Notes: generated by a model from the sequence alone, not told the origin. DNA of 9,963 nucleotides from Chitinophagaceae bacterium (GCA_025963615.1 JAOQAL010000599.1:1-9963), one strand, 5' to 3'. Shown: positions 1-7,434, numbered from the stretch's first letter. A program made the numbers and translations.

Positions 1-520
1 CAAATTCATGGCGGTCATCGATTTTGTCAATGGGATCAAAATAACAGAAACCCACCTTAATGAAATCTTCCCGGCATTTGTCAAGATATTTGTCATAAAA
101 ACCTTTACCATATCCAATCCGGTACCCTTCTTTATCACTTATAAGCATCGGAACAAATATCAAATCAATCGCTGCAGGTTGGACAACAATTCCATCAACC
201 GGCTCATGAATATTATGTTTGCTTAATTTAAATGCTGTATCAACATTTACTTCAATAGCCCGCATGCCATTTTTGGAAAAATCCGATTGGGGATATAAAA
301 TTTTCAATGCGGGATTTTTGAATTCGATATAACCGGTAAAAAGATGGGTATCCGGCTCATGGTTTTCTTCAATAGGCCAGTAAGTAAGCAGCGTATGTAC
401 AAAAGGAAGCTGAACGGTCTGAAACTGTATCAGCAAAAGATCGTCTGACTTTGCTTTTTCCGGACCTGAAAGATCCTTTCTTTTATTTCTATATAATTTT
501 CTTGCTTCAGCCTTAAGCAT
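1..520 (-). CDS. fau: 5-formyltetrahydrofolate cyclo-ligase, 3' end outside the window
   Basis: This enzyme converts 5-formyltetrahydrofolate to 5,10-methenyltetrahydrofolate using ATP, in cytosolic one-carbon metabolism. I translated the minus strand from ATG 520-518 and it stays open to the window edge, giving 173 codons; the family is usually about 180-200 residues, so only a short C-terminus is missing. The N-terminus (KAEARKLYRNKRKDLS) has the basic start typical of the family. Further on come LTYWPIEEN, then IDLIFVPMLISDKEGYRIGYGKGFYDKYL, split here as IDLIFVPML and GYGKGFYD; the latter is the family's glycine-rich nucleotide-binding motif. The start is the first ATG that gives the family N-terminus, and it lies 7 nt inside a small upstream frame (513-596), so translational coupling is possible. 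Identification is firm; the gene symbol follows E. coli usage. Confidence 0.93.
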   Translation of the reverse strand, partial: MLKAEARKLYRNKRKDLSGPEKAKSDDLLLIQFQTVQLPFVHTLLTYWPIEENHEPDTHLFTGYIEFKNPALKILYPQSDFSKNGMRAIEVNVDTAFKLSKHNIHEPVDGIVVQPAAIDLIFVPMLISDKEGYRIGYGKGFYDKYLDKCREDFIKVGFCYFDPIDKIDDRHEF

Positions 521-596
521 GTTGCGAAGGTAAAACTTGTAAAATAGTTTGGCCGATACCGGTGCCTGTACCCGAAACAAAAATCACTGACTTCAT
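513..596 (-). CDS. Small 27-codon frame resembling a P-loop (BioD-like) N-terminus; remnant or leader peptide
   Basis: A short frame runs from ATG 596-594 to TAA 515-513, with an upstream in-frame TGA, so this is its first possible start. It begins MKSVIFVSGTGTGIGQT, which resembles the N-terminus of dethiobiotin synthetase (BioD: hydrophobic strand, then GTGTGxGKT P-loop), but the P-loop lysine is Q. The following residues (ILQVLPSQHA) no longer look like BioD. It could also be the GxxxGxG start of a short-chain dehydrogenase. The stop lies just inside the cyclo-ligase gene, overlapping its first eight bases. It may be the stub of a deleted gene, a translated leader for the cyclo-ligase, or chance. 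Nothing shows that it is expressed. Confidence 0.3.
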   Translation of the reverse strand: MKSVIFVSGTGTGIGQTILQVLPSQHA

Positions 597-658
597 ACCA
601 AATAGTAAATGAATAGGTCAAATAATATACAACATATCAGCTAATTACTACGAACATT

Positions 659-1210
659 TTATTCGCCGGATCCCGGATTGACAAAGATTGAAAAAATGGT
701 AGTTCCGTAATTTCTTTCCGCTTTATAAAAAGGGAATTTCTTATAATCATTCCGGGGTGTATGCTCTACTATGAACCAGCCTGAAAGATTCAGCATCTTT
801 TTTTCAAAAATCAAGCGTGGCAAGTCGTCAATATTTTGCAAAGCATAAGGGGGGCCGGCAAAAATAAAATCAAATGTTTCCGTACACTGTTCAATAAAAC
901 GAAAAACATCCATTTTTAATACCCTCAAATTTTCAATGCCCAGGTCCGCCGAGGTCTTCTTAATAAATTCATACATCGGGCCATCTTTTTCAACAATCGT
1001 CAGATCCTTCGCCCCTCTTGATGCCAGTTCGTACGTAATACTGCCGGTACCGCCGAAAAGATCCAGCGTTTTAAGTTGGTCAATTTCAAGATGGTTCCGG
1101 AGTACATTGAACAATCCTTCTTTGGCAACGTCTGTCGTAGGCCTTGTATAAGGCATTTTTGAAGGCGGGGCAATCCTCCTGCCTCCCATTTCACCGGCTA
1201 CGATGCGCAT
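659..1210 (-). CDS. rsmD: 16S rRNA (guanine(966)-N(2))-methyltransferase RsmD, with altered catalytic motif
   Basis: RsmD methylates N2 of G966 in 16S rRNA during 30S assembly, using S-adenosylmethionine. The 183-residue length is normal. The N-terminus MRIVAGEMGGRRI matches the family start (MRIIgGxxkGRxl). RPTTDVAKEGLFN (residues 23-35) is the conserved RPTxdxvrEalFn block. LDLFGGTGSI (49-58) is the Rossmann SAM-binding loop, followed by the acidic VEKD (73-76). The ending RNYGTTIFSIF (166-176) is also typical. The catalytic motif IV, normally DPPY or DPPF, reads FAGPPYA at 117-123 (codons GCC GGC CCC CCT TAT), so the Asp is replaced by Gly. The start overlaps the end of the DUF3822 gene by 13 nt, so the two are probably cotranscribed and coupled. 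Identity is clear; full activity is uncertain because of the substitution. Confidence 0.93.
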   Translation of the reverse strand: MRIVAGEMGGRRIAPPSKMPYTRPTTDVAKEGLFNVLRNHLEIDQLKTLDLFGGTGSITYELASRGAKDLTIVEKDGPMYEFIKKTSADLGIENLRVLKMDVFRFIEQCTETFDFIFAGPPYALQNIDDLPRLIFEKKMLNLSGWFIVEHTPRNDYKKFPFYKAERNYGTTIFSIFVNPGSGE

Positions 1211-1989
1211 GTTGCGAGTTTAAAAAGGGAAGAAAAAAAATAAGCGGGATATTCTTCAAATGATCCAGATAACTTAATGAAATCCGGAATCTGCTGAAAA
1301 GAAACCCGGACAAAATAATTATATAATTCCCGGTAAAGCGTGGATTGTTTTTCAAGAAACCCTGATAAAACCAATTTGACTTCTTTTTGTGAAACAGAGA
1401 ACTCATTGCATATTTTCAGCAAATAATACAGCACATCTGCCGGTTCCGTGTAGGCGAAAGTCTGCGCCAGCTGAAATTTTCCTGCTTTTATGACAATCAC
1501 ACTAAACTGCCCGGTCTTGAAATCAACCAGGAAGGAGTCACTGCCGGCATCAGCCAAAAAATTATTCAGGGAAGAAGTATAACTATGCCAGTATTTGCCG
1601 CTATGAAACCGCCGGCTGATCCAGCCATAGACCGGTTTTGGCACTTCGTATACATTATACAGCTGCCATTCTGGTAAATGCTCCGCAAGAACCGCTTCGC
1701 CCTCTTCATCTCCATGCATCAACTGCAGCATCTTTTTGCCATCGCCGTAATTATAGAACTTTGAAGGCACCGTCACACTTTGCGGGAATGAGTAATTAAT
1801 CAACACTTCCGAAAAGTGAAGATTAAATTCGTCATGCGCCGCAAAAACATTGTTTAGTAATTTTTCTTCATCATCGGTTTCATAATAAACCAGCCTTTCC
1901 GCCTCAAAGCCCTCCCGTTTCATTATAATCAGGCAGCAATATTTTTCTCCCAATTCAATCAATAAAATTGAGCGGGCCGGTTCAATCAC
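1198..1989 (-). CDS. DUF3822 family protein (Bacteroidota-specific, unknown function)
   Basis: A 263-residue soluble protein with no signal peptide or membrane segment. It resembles the DUF3822 family, which is largely restricted to Bacteroidota and often sits directly upstream of rsmD, as here (13-nt overlap). Family-like features are ILLIELGEKY near the N-terminus (8-17), a middle beta-rich stretch FLVDFKTGQFSVIVIKAGKF (153-172), and the C-terminal block ADVLYYLLKICNEF with VKLVLSGFLE (184-213). The alternating strands suggest a two-lobed actin/ASKHA-like fold, but I see no clear nucleotide-binding motif. The start is uncertain: GTG at 1989 is the first usual start codon in the frame. The frame stays open upstream with family-like residues (LFNISNDA) but no ATG, GTG or TTG; only a CTG occurs. 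The function is unknown; a link to ribosome assembly is suggested only by the neighbour. Confidence 0.75.
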   Translation of the reverse strand: MIEPARSILLIELGEKYCCLIIMKREGFEAERLVYYETDDEEKLLNNVFAAHDEFNLHFSEVLINYSFPQSVTVPSKFYNYGDGKKMLQLMHGDEEGEAVLAEHLPEWQLYNVYEVPKPVYGWISRRFHSGKYWHSYTSSLNNFLADAGSDSFLVDFKTGQFSVIVIKAGKFQLAQTFAYTEPADVLYYLLKICNEFSVSQKEVKLVLSGFLEKQSTLYRELYNYFVRVSFQQIPDFIKLSGSFEEYPAYFFSSLFKLATCAS

Positions 1990-2176
1990 CGCATCATTCG
2001 ATATATTAAATAATTGCCTCAGAAAATTCGCTTGCAGGCTGCAATAATAAACAAAAAAAAATCACAAGCTTAAAGATTAACAACCGATTTAATAACATAT
2101 TATAATACATTGGTGTTCAGATTTATTGTAGGTTTGCCGCCCGTATTTCCTTAACCCGGGAGACGGTGTTTCACAC
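1990..2176. other. Divergent intergenic region
   Basis: This AT-rich gap of about 187 bases separates the minus-strand DUF3822/rsmD block from the plus-strand operon, so it should hold promoters for both directions. On the plus strand I find one good Bacteroidota-type element (annotated separately). On the minus strand I find no exact TAnnTTTG; there are only T-rich runs around 2051-2060. No small gene or strong hairpin is evident. Confidence 0.6.
2110..2136 (+). promoter_or_regulatory. Putative Bacteroidota sigma-A type promoter for the plus-strand operon
   Basis: TAGGTTTG at 2129-2136 matches exactly the -7 consensus TAnnTTTG known from Bacteroides and Flavobacterium. TTG at 2110-2112 may be the -33 element, with a 16-nt spacer that is a little short. 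Transcription would start near 2141-2143 and leave a leader of about 35 nt before the ATG at 2177. The position upstream of the first gene of a long codirectional run supports it. Confidence 0.4.
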
Positions 2177-3538
2177 ATGGCCGATGCTATCATAGAAACC
2201 GATTTAAGAGTCAAAATAAACAACCGGCAGATACTAAAAATCGCGTTGCCCATCAGCGTGGCTATCCTGATACCCCAGTTGAATTTTATTACCAATAACA
2301 TTTTCCTGGGTCATTACAGTACCGAAGCATTGGCCGTAGCCAGCATTACAGGAGTGTATTATCTCATTTTTGCTTCTATTGGCTTTGGGTTAAACAATGG
2401 CCTGCAAACACTCATATCCCGTCGTGCCGGGGAGAATAAGCCGGAAGAAATTGGAAAAATCTTCTCACAGGGCGTATATATTTCGCTTTGTATAGCAGCG
2501 GTAAGCATGCTGCTTACTTATTTTATTACCCCGGTGCTATTGCGGGCGGTCATTCATGACCCTGTAAATGCCGAAAAAGCCGTGGCTTTTCTGCGAATCC
2601 GCGTATGGGGTCTGCCTTTTTTGTATGTTTATCAATTGCGGAACGCCTTGCTGGTAGGCACTAATCAGAGCCGGTATCTTATAATGGGTACCCTGGCAGA
2701 GGCTATCGCCAACGTGGTTTTCGACTACCTTCTTATTTTCGGAAAGTTTGGTTTCCCCGAAATGGGTTTTAATGGCGCCGCGGTGGCCTCCATTATTGCT
2801 GAGTTTACCGGCATGTTTGTTATTTTTCTTGTGATTCACAACAAGGGAATAACCAAGCGGTTTGCCTTATTTAAGACCTTCAAATGGGATCGTAAAAATG
2901 CTTCACTCATCACCTCCCTGTCCGCCCCATTGGTATTTCAACATGGCATCAGCATCATAAGCTGGGAGATCTTTTATATCCTGATCGAACGCAATGACAC
3001 GGAAACCGCCCTGGCGATTTCCAATACGATGCGGAATGTGTTTGGGCTCTTTGGCTCCTTTACCTGGGCATTCGCAGCCGCCAGCAGTTCGATGGTGAGT
3101 AATATTATTGGCCAGGGCCGGCACGACCAGGTGCCATATCTTATCCGCAGTATCGTAAAATTGAGCACCGGCATGGCCATTATTGCGTTCATTATTCTCA
3201 ACCTGGCGCCAGAGCTTTTCCTTTCCATCTATGGTCAATCGGACGATTTTATCCAACAGGGCATTCCGGTCATACGGGTCATATCGGTGGCAATGATTTT
3301 GATGTCATTTTCCGTGGTATGGATCAGTTCGGTAACCGGTACCGGCAATACCAGGGTGAGCCTGATGATTGAAGCTGCAACGATCGTCCTGTATTGCATT
3401 TTTGTGTACCTCGTACTTGAAAAGTTCAAACTCGGTATTATCTATGGCTGGATGAGCGAATGGCTTTACTGGACCTGCCTTTTTATTCCTTCCCTGATAT
3501 ATATCCGAAGCGGCCGCTGGAAAAGAAAAATCCTTTAA
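2177..3538 (+). CDS. MATE family multidrug/Na+ (or H+) antiporter
   Basis: An inner-membrane protein of 453 residues, the usual MATE length, with about twelve hydrophobic segments. MATE proteins export cationic drugs or metabolites in exchange for Na+ or H+. The N-terminus (ILKIALPISVAILIPQLNF, 19-37, then FLGHYSTEALAVAS) is the characteristic first helix and loop. GLQTLISRRAGENKPEEIGK (75-94) is the conserved cytosolic loop after helix 2. The second half repeats the pattern (NTMRNVFGLFG at 283-293; SSSMVSNIIGQGRHD at 303-317). GTGNTRVSLMIEAATIVLY (388-406) is typical of the late helices. The stop is 12 nt before the dihydroorotase-like gene, so cotranscription is likely. The MOP superfamily also contains polysaccharide flippases, but the sequence fits MATE better. 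Substrate cannot be told from sequence. Confidence 0.9.
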   Translation: MADAIIETDLRVKINNRQILKIALPISVAILIPQLNFITNNIFLGHYSTEALAVASITGVYYLIFASIGFGLNNGLQTLISRRAGENKPEEIGKIFSQGVYISLCIAAVSMLLTYFITPVLLRAVIHDPVNAEKAVAFLRIRVWGLPFLYVYQLRNALLVGTNQSRYLIMGTLAEAIANVVFDYLLIFGKFGFPEMGFNGAAVASIIAEFTGMFVIFLVIHNKGITKRFALFKTFKWDRKNASLITSLSAPLVFQHGISIISWEIFYILIERNDTETALAISNTMRNVFGLFGSFTWAFAAASSSMVSNIIGQGRHDQVPYLIRSIVKLSTGMAIIAFIILNLAPELFLSIYGQSDDFIQQGIPVIRVISVAMILMSFSVVWISSVTGTGNTRVSLMIEAATIVLYCIFVYLVLEKFKLGIIYGWMSEWLYWTCLFIPSLIYIRSGRWKRKIL

Positions 3539-3550
3539 CTTCGACCCTTA

Positions 3551-4816
3551 ATGAAAATCCTCATTAAGCAAGCAAAGGTTGTTGATCCCTCCTCAGCTTT
3601 TAACGGACAAATCACAGACATTTTTATTGACAGCGGTATTATTAGCCAAATTGGTACTAATTTATCGATGCAGGCCGACCAGGAAATCGTTTTGCAGGGT
3701 TTGCATGTATCGCCGGGATGGTTTGATGTTTTTGCCAATTTTGGTGATCCGGGATATGAGTTCAAAGAAACGCTCGAGTCGGGCGCTTTAGCTGCGGCAG
3801 CCGGTGGTTATACTGATGTCATGATCATTCCCAACACCCATCCCGTACTGCATAATAAAGCCAATATTGAATATGTCGTGCAGAAATGCGGTTCATTACC
3901 GGTTACTATTTATCCTATTGGAGCTGTAACAAAAAATGCCGAAGGAAAGGAACTGGCCGAGATGTATGATATGAATGCCAGCGGAGCCATCGCATTTGGG
4001 GATGGCATTAATTGTATCCAGTCAGCCGGCTTGCTGGTAAAAGCCCTGCAGTATATAAAGGCATTTAATGGCACTCTAATCCAGTTGCCCGATGATAAAA
4101 CCATTAATCCCCATGGCCTGATGAACGAAGGCATTATCTCTACACAACTCGGCTTGCCAGGCAAACCGGCCATGGCGGAAGAGTTAATAGTGGCAAGAGA
4201 TATCAAACTTACCCGGTATGCTGATTCAAAACTACATTTTACCGGTATCTCTTCCAGGAAATCTCTTGAATATATCAAACGGGGTAAAGAGGGCGGAATT
4301 AATATCAGCTGCTCTGTAACTCCATCACATCTATTTTTCTGTGATGAGGACTTGAAAGAATATGATTCCAATCTGAAAGTAAATCCCCCATTGCGGACAA
4401 AAGAAGATCGGGAAGCCCTCCGCAAAGCTGTCAGTGAAGGGGTAGTTGATTGCATCGCCACTCATCATTTACCGCATGAGTATGATAGTAAGGTGCTGGA
4501 GTTTGAATATGCCAAATATGGCATGATTGGTCTGGAAACAGCTTATGCTGTTGTCAATACCGTTCTTGCAGGTATCAGCCAGGAGAAAATCGTAGAATTA
4601 TTATCGGTCAATCCACGGAAAATATTTGGTAAATCTATTGCCGGCATTAAAGAGAATGAAAAGGCAAGCCTTACTTTATTTAATCCGGGAATTGCCTGGA
4701 CTGTTGCTGAAGCGGACTTGAAATCGAAATCAAAAAATTCGCCTTTTAATGGAAAGCAATTAACCGGAAAAGTAATTGGCACAATTAATAAAGACAGGTT
4801 ATTTTTGAATAATTAA
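3551..4816 (+). CDS. Dihydroorotase-like amidohydrolase lacking metal ligands (probable pseudoenzyme)
   Basis: A 421-residue protein of the amidohydrolase superfamily, full length for a class I dihydroorotase (carbamoyl-aspartate to dihydroorotate in pyrimidine synthesis). The fold markers are present: N-terminal beta region ([13 protein letters not shown]), SPGWFD, IPNTHPV (93-99), [11 protein letters not shown] (201-211), [13 protein letters not shown] (278-290) and the C-terminal VNPRKIFG. The metal site is not. The DxHxH motif reads D59-V-F61-A-N63, HAED reads L-P-D-D (179-182), VTPHH reads VTPSH (256-260), and TDHAPH reads THHLPH (304-309), so the catalytic Asp is His. This resembles the inactive PyrC' proteins that support aspartate transcarbamoylase in some bacteria. 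Bacteroidota often encode such a copy beside a true pyrC (from memory). It likely has a structural or regulatory role, or an altered reaction. It lies in the same operon as the glycosyltransferases, 15 nt before DUF4199. Confidence 0.8.
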   Translation: MKILIKQAKVVDPSSAFNGQITDIFIDSGIISQIGTNLSMQADQEIVLQGLHVSPGWFDVFANFGDPGYEFKETLESGALAAAAGGYTDVMIIPNTHPVLHNKANIEYVVQKCGSLPVTIYPIGAVTKNAEGKELAEMYDMNASGAIAFGDGINCIQSAGLLVKALQYIKAFNGTLIQLPDDKTINPHGLMNEGIISTQLGLPGKPAMAEELIVARDIKLTRYADSKLHFTGISSRKSLEYIKRGKEGGINISCSVTPSHLFFCDEDLKEYDSNLKVNPPLRTKEDREALRKAVSEGVVDCIATHHLPHEYDSKVLEFEYAKYGMIGLETAYAVVNTVLAGISQEKIVELLSVNPRKIFGKSIAGIKENEKASLTLFNPGIAWTVAEADLKSKSKNSPFNGKQLTGKVIGTINKDRLFLNN

Positions 4817-4831
4817 CCAATACGGTCTATC

Positions 4832-5353
4832 ATGGGAAATAAAATAATGTCACATCAAATAAAAGGTTTGCTTGTTGCTTTGATCATTATTATTATAGGC
4901 ATCGGCGGCTATTTTGGTGGGCTTGCTTACGAAAGCTGGTTTGGTTGGATTTCCTTCGGTGTTTTAGTGCTGTCGGTAATATGGGGAGTTGTTTATTATG
5001 CACAACAATTAGATGGAAGAGTTTCATTTGGTGACCTGTTTGTACATGGCTTTAAGATGTCTATCGTAACGGTCCTGATATTGTTAATCTATACGGTTAT
5101 TGCTGTAACGTTATTATTTCCTGAAATGAGAGAAAAGGGAATGGAAATAGCCCGGCAAAGACTTGAAGAACAAGGTAAGCTGACCAGCGATCAAATCGAC
5201 CAGACGCTGGGAGTGGTAAAAAACTTTTTTTGGCCTATCACCATTGGAACTATTCTCCTGGGAAATTTGATATTCGGGTGCATTGCGTCTTTAATTGGCG
5301 CTGCTGTGGCGAAGAAAAAACCTGTTAATTCGTTGGACCAATTGCCTGTATAA
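4832..5353 (+). CDS. DUF4199 family integral membrane protein
   Basis: A 173-residue protein with four predicted membrane helices at about residues 10-30, 37-57, 74-96 and 133-160. Between helices 3 and 4 lies a charged, probably helical segment (PEMREKGMEIARQRLEEQGK, 97-116). Length, helix spacing and the conserved SFGDLFVHGFK stretch before helix 3 fit DUF4199, a Bacteroidota family of unknown function. The C-terminus KKKPVNSLDQLPV is basic then polar and probably cytosolic. ATG 4832 is followed by a second in-frame ATG at 4847 (MSHQIKG), which could be the true start. Its stop codon directly abuts the ATG of the GtrB-like glycosyltransferase, so the two are probably made in a fixed ratio; DUF4199 may act with it at the membrane. 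That is inference from gene order, which recurs in this phylum. Confidence 0.8.
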   Translation: MGNKIMSHQIKGLLVALIIIIIGIGGYFGGLAYESWFGWISFGVLVLSVIWGVVYYAQQLDGRVSFGDLFVHGFKMSIVTVLILLIYTVIAVTLLFPEMREKGMEIARQRLEEQGKLTSDQIDQTLGVVKNFFWPITIGTILLGNLIFGCIASLIGAAVAKKKPVNSLDQLPV

Positions 5354-6295
5354 ATGGATCTATCAATCGTTATTCCCTTATTTAATGAAGAAGAATCATT
5401 GCCAGAATTATCCGCCTGGATAGAAAAGGTGATGGTGGAAAATGATTATGCCTACGAAATTATTTTTGTAGATGATGGCAGTACCGATAATTCATGGCAA
5501 ATAATTGAAGAATTGCGGGCAACCAACTGCAATATAAAAGGAATAAAATTTCAACGCAATTATGGCAAATCAGCGGCGTTGAATGAAGCCTTCCGCGCCG
5601 CCACCGGCGATGTAGTTATCACATTGGATGCTGACCTGCAGGATAGCCCCGATGAGATTCCGGAACTGCGCCGGATGATTATTGAAGAGGGTTACGACCT
5701 GGTCAGCGGCTGGAAAAAGAAACGCTATGATAATGCGCTTACCAAAAACCTGCCTTCGAAATTCTTTAATGCCATCACTAGAAGGGTTACAAAAATAAAA
5801 CTCCACGATTTTAATTGCGGGCTGAAGGCCTACCGGAAGAAAGTCGTAAAAGGTATTGAAATTTATGGCGAAATGCACCGCCAGATCCCGGTACTCGCTA
5901 AGTGGGCGGGATTTAGAAAAATTGGCGAAAAAGTGGTTGAACACCGTCCCAGAAAATATGGTATTTCAAAATTTGGATGGGAACGTTTTGTAAACGGTTT
6001 TCTCGACCTGCTTTCCGTAACATTTGTTGGAAAGTTCTCAAAAAAACCCATGCATTTTTTTGGTTCCTGGGGAACCGTGTTCTTTACCATAGGACTTTGC
6101 ATTTCGATCTTCCTGGTTGTTTCGAAAATAATTGATGCCAGCCTGCCCCTTACGAACAGACCGCTATTTTACATGGGACTCACTTCACTAATTATAGGAA
6201 TGCAGTTGTTCCTGGCTGGCTTCCTCGGTGAATTGATCAGCCGAAATTCGCCGGGTCGCAATAGTTATATTATTGAAAAGAAAACAGGACTGTAA
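5354..6295 (+). CDS. GtrB/DPM1-like family 2 glycosyltransferase, membrane anchored
   Basis: This 313-residue protein should transfer a sugar from a nucleotide donor to polyprenyl phosphate on the cytosolic face of the inner membrane. It has a GT-A domain: LSIVIPLFNEEESLPEL (3-19) is the nucleotide-binding start, VDDGSTDNSW (39-48) the first acidic motif, LDADLQD (91-97) the DxD-type metal motif, FNCGLKAYR (153-161) a family signature, and YGEMHRQIPVLA (171-182) with KYGISKFGW (201-209) the acceptor-side motifs. Two C-terminal helices (about 237-258 and 270-293) anchor it, as in GtrB. The protein is usual for the family in size and motif content. It starts immediately after the DUF4199 stop (TAAATG) and ends in a TAATG overlap with the next glycosyltransferase. 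The sugar is unknown; the lipid-linked sugar could feed cell-surface glycan building. Confidence 0.92.
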   Translation: MDLSIVIPLFNEEESLPELSAWIEKVMVENDYAYEIIFVDDGSTDNSWQIIEELRATNCNIKGIKFQRNYGKSAALNEAFRAATGDVVITLDADLQDSPDEIPELRRMIIEEGYDLVSGWKKKRYDNALTKNLPSKFFNAITRRVTKIKLHDFNCGLKAYRKKVVKGIEIYGEMHRQIPVLAKWAGFRKIGEKVVEHRPRKYGISKFGWERFVNGFLDLLSVTFVGKFSKKPMHFFGSWGTVFFTIGLCISIFLVVSKIIDASLPLTNRPLFYMGLTSLIIGMQLFLAGFLGELISRNSPGRNSYIIEKKTGL

Positions 6296-7434
6296 TGTCG
6301 AAGGTGGTAATAATAGGACCGGCCCATCCGTTGCGCGGTGGATTAGCTACTTTCGACCAGCGCCTGGCAAAAGAATTTATCAAGGAAGGTGATGATTGTT
6401 GGCTCTGTTCTTTTTCATTACAATATCCCTCATTTCTTTTTCCCGGCACAACACAATACAGCACGGAAGCTCCGCCCCCCGGGATAAAAATTCTTTCCCT
6501 GATCAATTCGGTTAATCCATTTAACTGGATACGGGTTGGCATCCGCCTGAAACGGGAAAAACCTGATTTGATTATCGTACGGTACTGGCTGCCTTTTATG
6601 GGCCCGGCACTAGGCACTATATTGAGACGGGTCAGAAAAAATAAACACACTCAAATCGTCTGCATTGCCGACAATGTAATACCGCACGAAAAACGGTTGG
6701 GCGACAGGCTTTTCACCCGATATTTTCTGAAAAGTTGCGATGCTTTTATAACCATGAGCGACAAAGTCCTCCGTGATTTACGACAGTTTGAAAAAACTAA
6801 ACCGGCACAGCTGGTATCGCATCCCTTGTATGATAATTTCGGAGAGATCATTTCAAAAGAAGAAGCAAGAAAGAAGTTGGGAGTCGGAAGCCAGGAACCC
6901 ATCGTTCTGTTTTTTGGTTTTATACGTAAATATAAAGGGCTTGATCTGCTGTTTGAAGCGATGAGTGATGAAAGAATAAAAAAATCGGGAATAAAATTAT
7001 TGGTCGCTGGCGAATTTTATGAAGATGCCAGACCTTTTGAAGAGCAGATCGAAAAGTTGGGCATCCGGGATCAGGTGATATTAAAAACCGCTTTTATACC
7101 GGACAGCGAAGTAAAATATTATCTCTGTGCCTCCGATGCGGTGATACAACCCTACCGTCATGCGACCCAAAGTGGTGTTACTCCCCTCGCCTATCATTTT
7201 GAAAAACCCATGCTGGTCACTAATGTTGGAGGACTACCGTCATTAGTACCCCATGAAAAAGCCGGACTGGTCATGGAACCTGAACCAACAGCCATAGCAG
7301 ATGCTATGCTGAGATTTTACCAATTAGGTGAAAATTATTTTATTCCGCATCTTCGCACGGAAAAACAAAAATATAGCTGGAATAAGCTTGTACATGCTAT
7401 TAAGAATATAATTGCAAACAAACAGGCTCCATAA
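6295..7434 (+). CDS. GT-B fold glycosyltransferase (family 1/4 type) with altered E-x7-E motif
   Basis: A 379-residue cytosolic or membrane-associated glycosyltransferase with two Rossmann domains. The N-terminal acceptor domain starts KVVIIGPAHPLRGGLATF (3-20), with the GG loop near the donor site. ADNVIPHEKR (125-134) and SDKVLRDL (155-162) are typical of the domain. The C-terminal donor domain starts near PIVLFFGFIRKYKGLDLLFEA, with GFIRKYKGLDLL at 208-219 and LLVAGEFYED at 235-244. Where most GT4 enzymes have E-x7-E (PSxxEGFGxxxLEA), this one has QPYRHATQSGVTPLAYHF (285-302), then KPMLVTNVGGLPS. I remember this variant from other Bacteroidota enzymes. The start overlaps the stop of the GtrB-like gene by one base. 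Donor and acceptor are unknown; because heptose-nucleotide genes follow, a heptosyl or other sugar transfer is possible. Confidence 0.88.
   Translation: MSKVVIIGPAHPLRGGLATFDQRLAKEFIKEGDDCWLCSFSLQYPSFLFPGTTQYSTEAPPPGIKILSLINSVNPFNWIRVGIRLKREKPDLIIVRYWLPFMGPALGTILRRVRKNKHTQIVCIADNVIPHEKRLGDRLFTRYFLKSCDAFITMSDKVLRDLRQFEKTKPAQLVSHPLYDNFGEIISKEEARKKLGVGSQEPIVLFFGFIRKYKGLDLLFEAMSDERIKKSGIKLLVAGEFYEDARPFEEQIEKLGIRDQVILKTAFIPDSEVKYYLCASDAVIQPYRHATQSGVTPLAYHFEKPMLVTNVGGLPSLVPHEKAGLVMEPEPTAIADAMLRFYQLGENYFIPHLRTEKQKYSWNKLVHAIKNIIANKQAP

Noticed and set aside
8..226. A 72-codon plus-strand frame at the left edge
   Set aside because: It is antisense to the well-supported cyclo-ligase and has no recognisable protein features.
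430..621. A 63-codon minus-strand frame overlapping the cyclo-ligase start
   Set aside because: It is an out-of-frame reading of the small BioD-like frame and of the cyclo-ligase; its residues resemble no family.
597..658. Promoter for the cyclo-ligase in the gap after rsmD (minus strand)
   Set aside because: TATTATTTG and TACTATTTG are one base too long for the TAnnTTTG consensus, so support is too weak to annotate.
2903..3256. A 117-codon minus-strand frame inside the MATE gene
   Set aside because: It is antisense to conserved MATE motifs and shows no domain of its own.
3910..4461. A 183-codon minus-strand frame inside the dihydroorotase-like gene
   Set aside because: Long, but antisense to a gene with clear family motifs across its whole length; its composition is that of a complement shadow.
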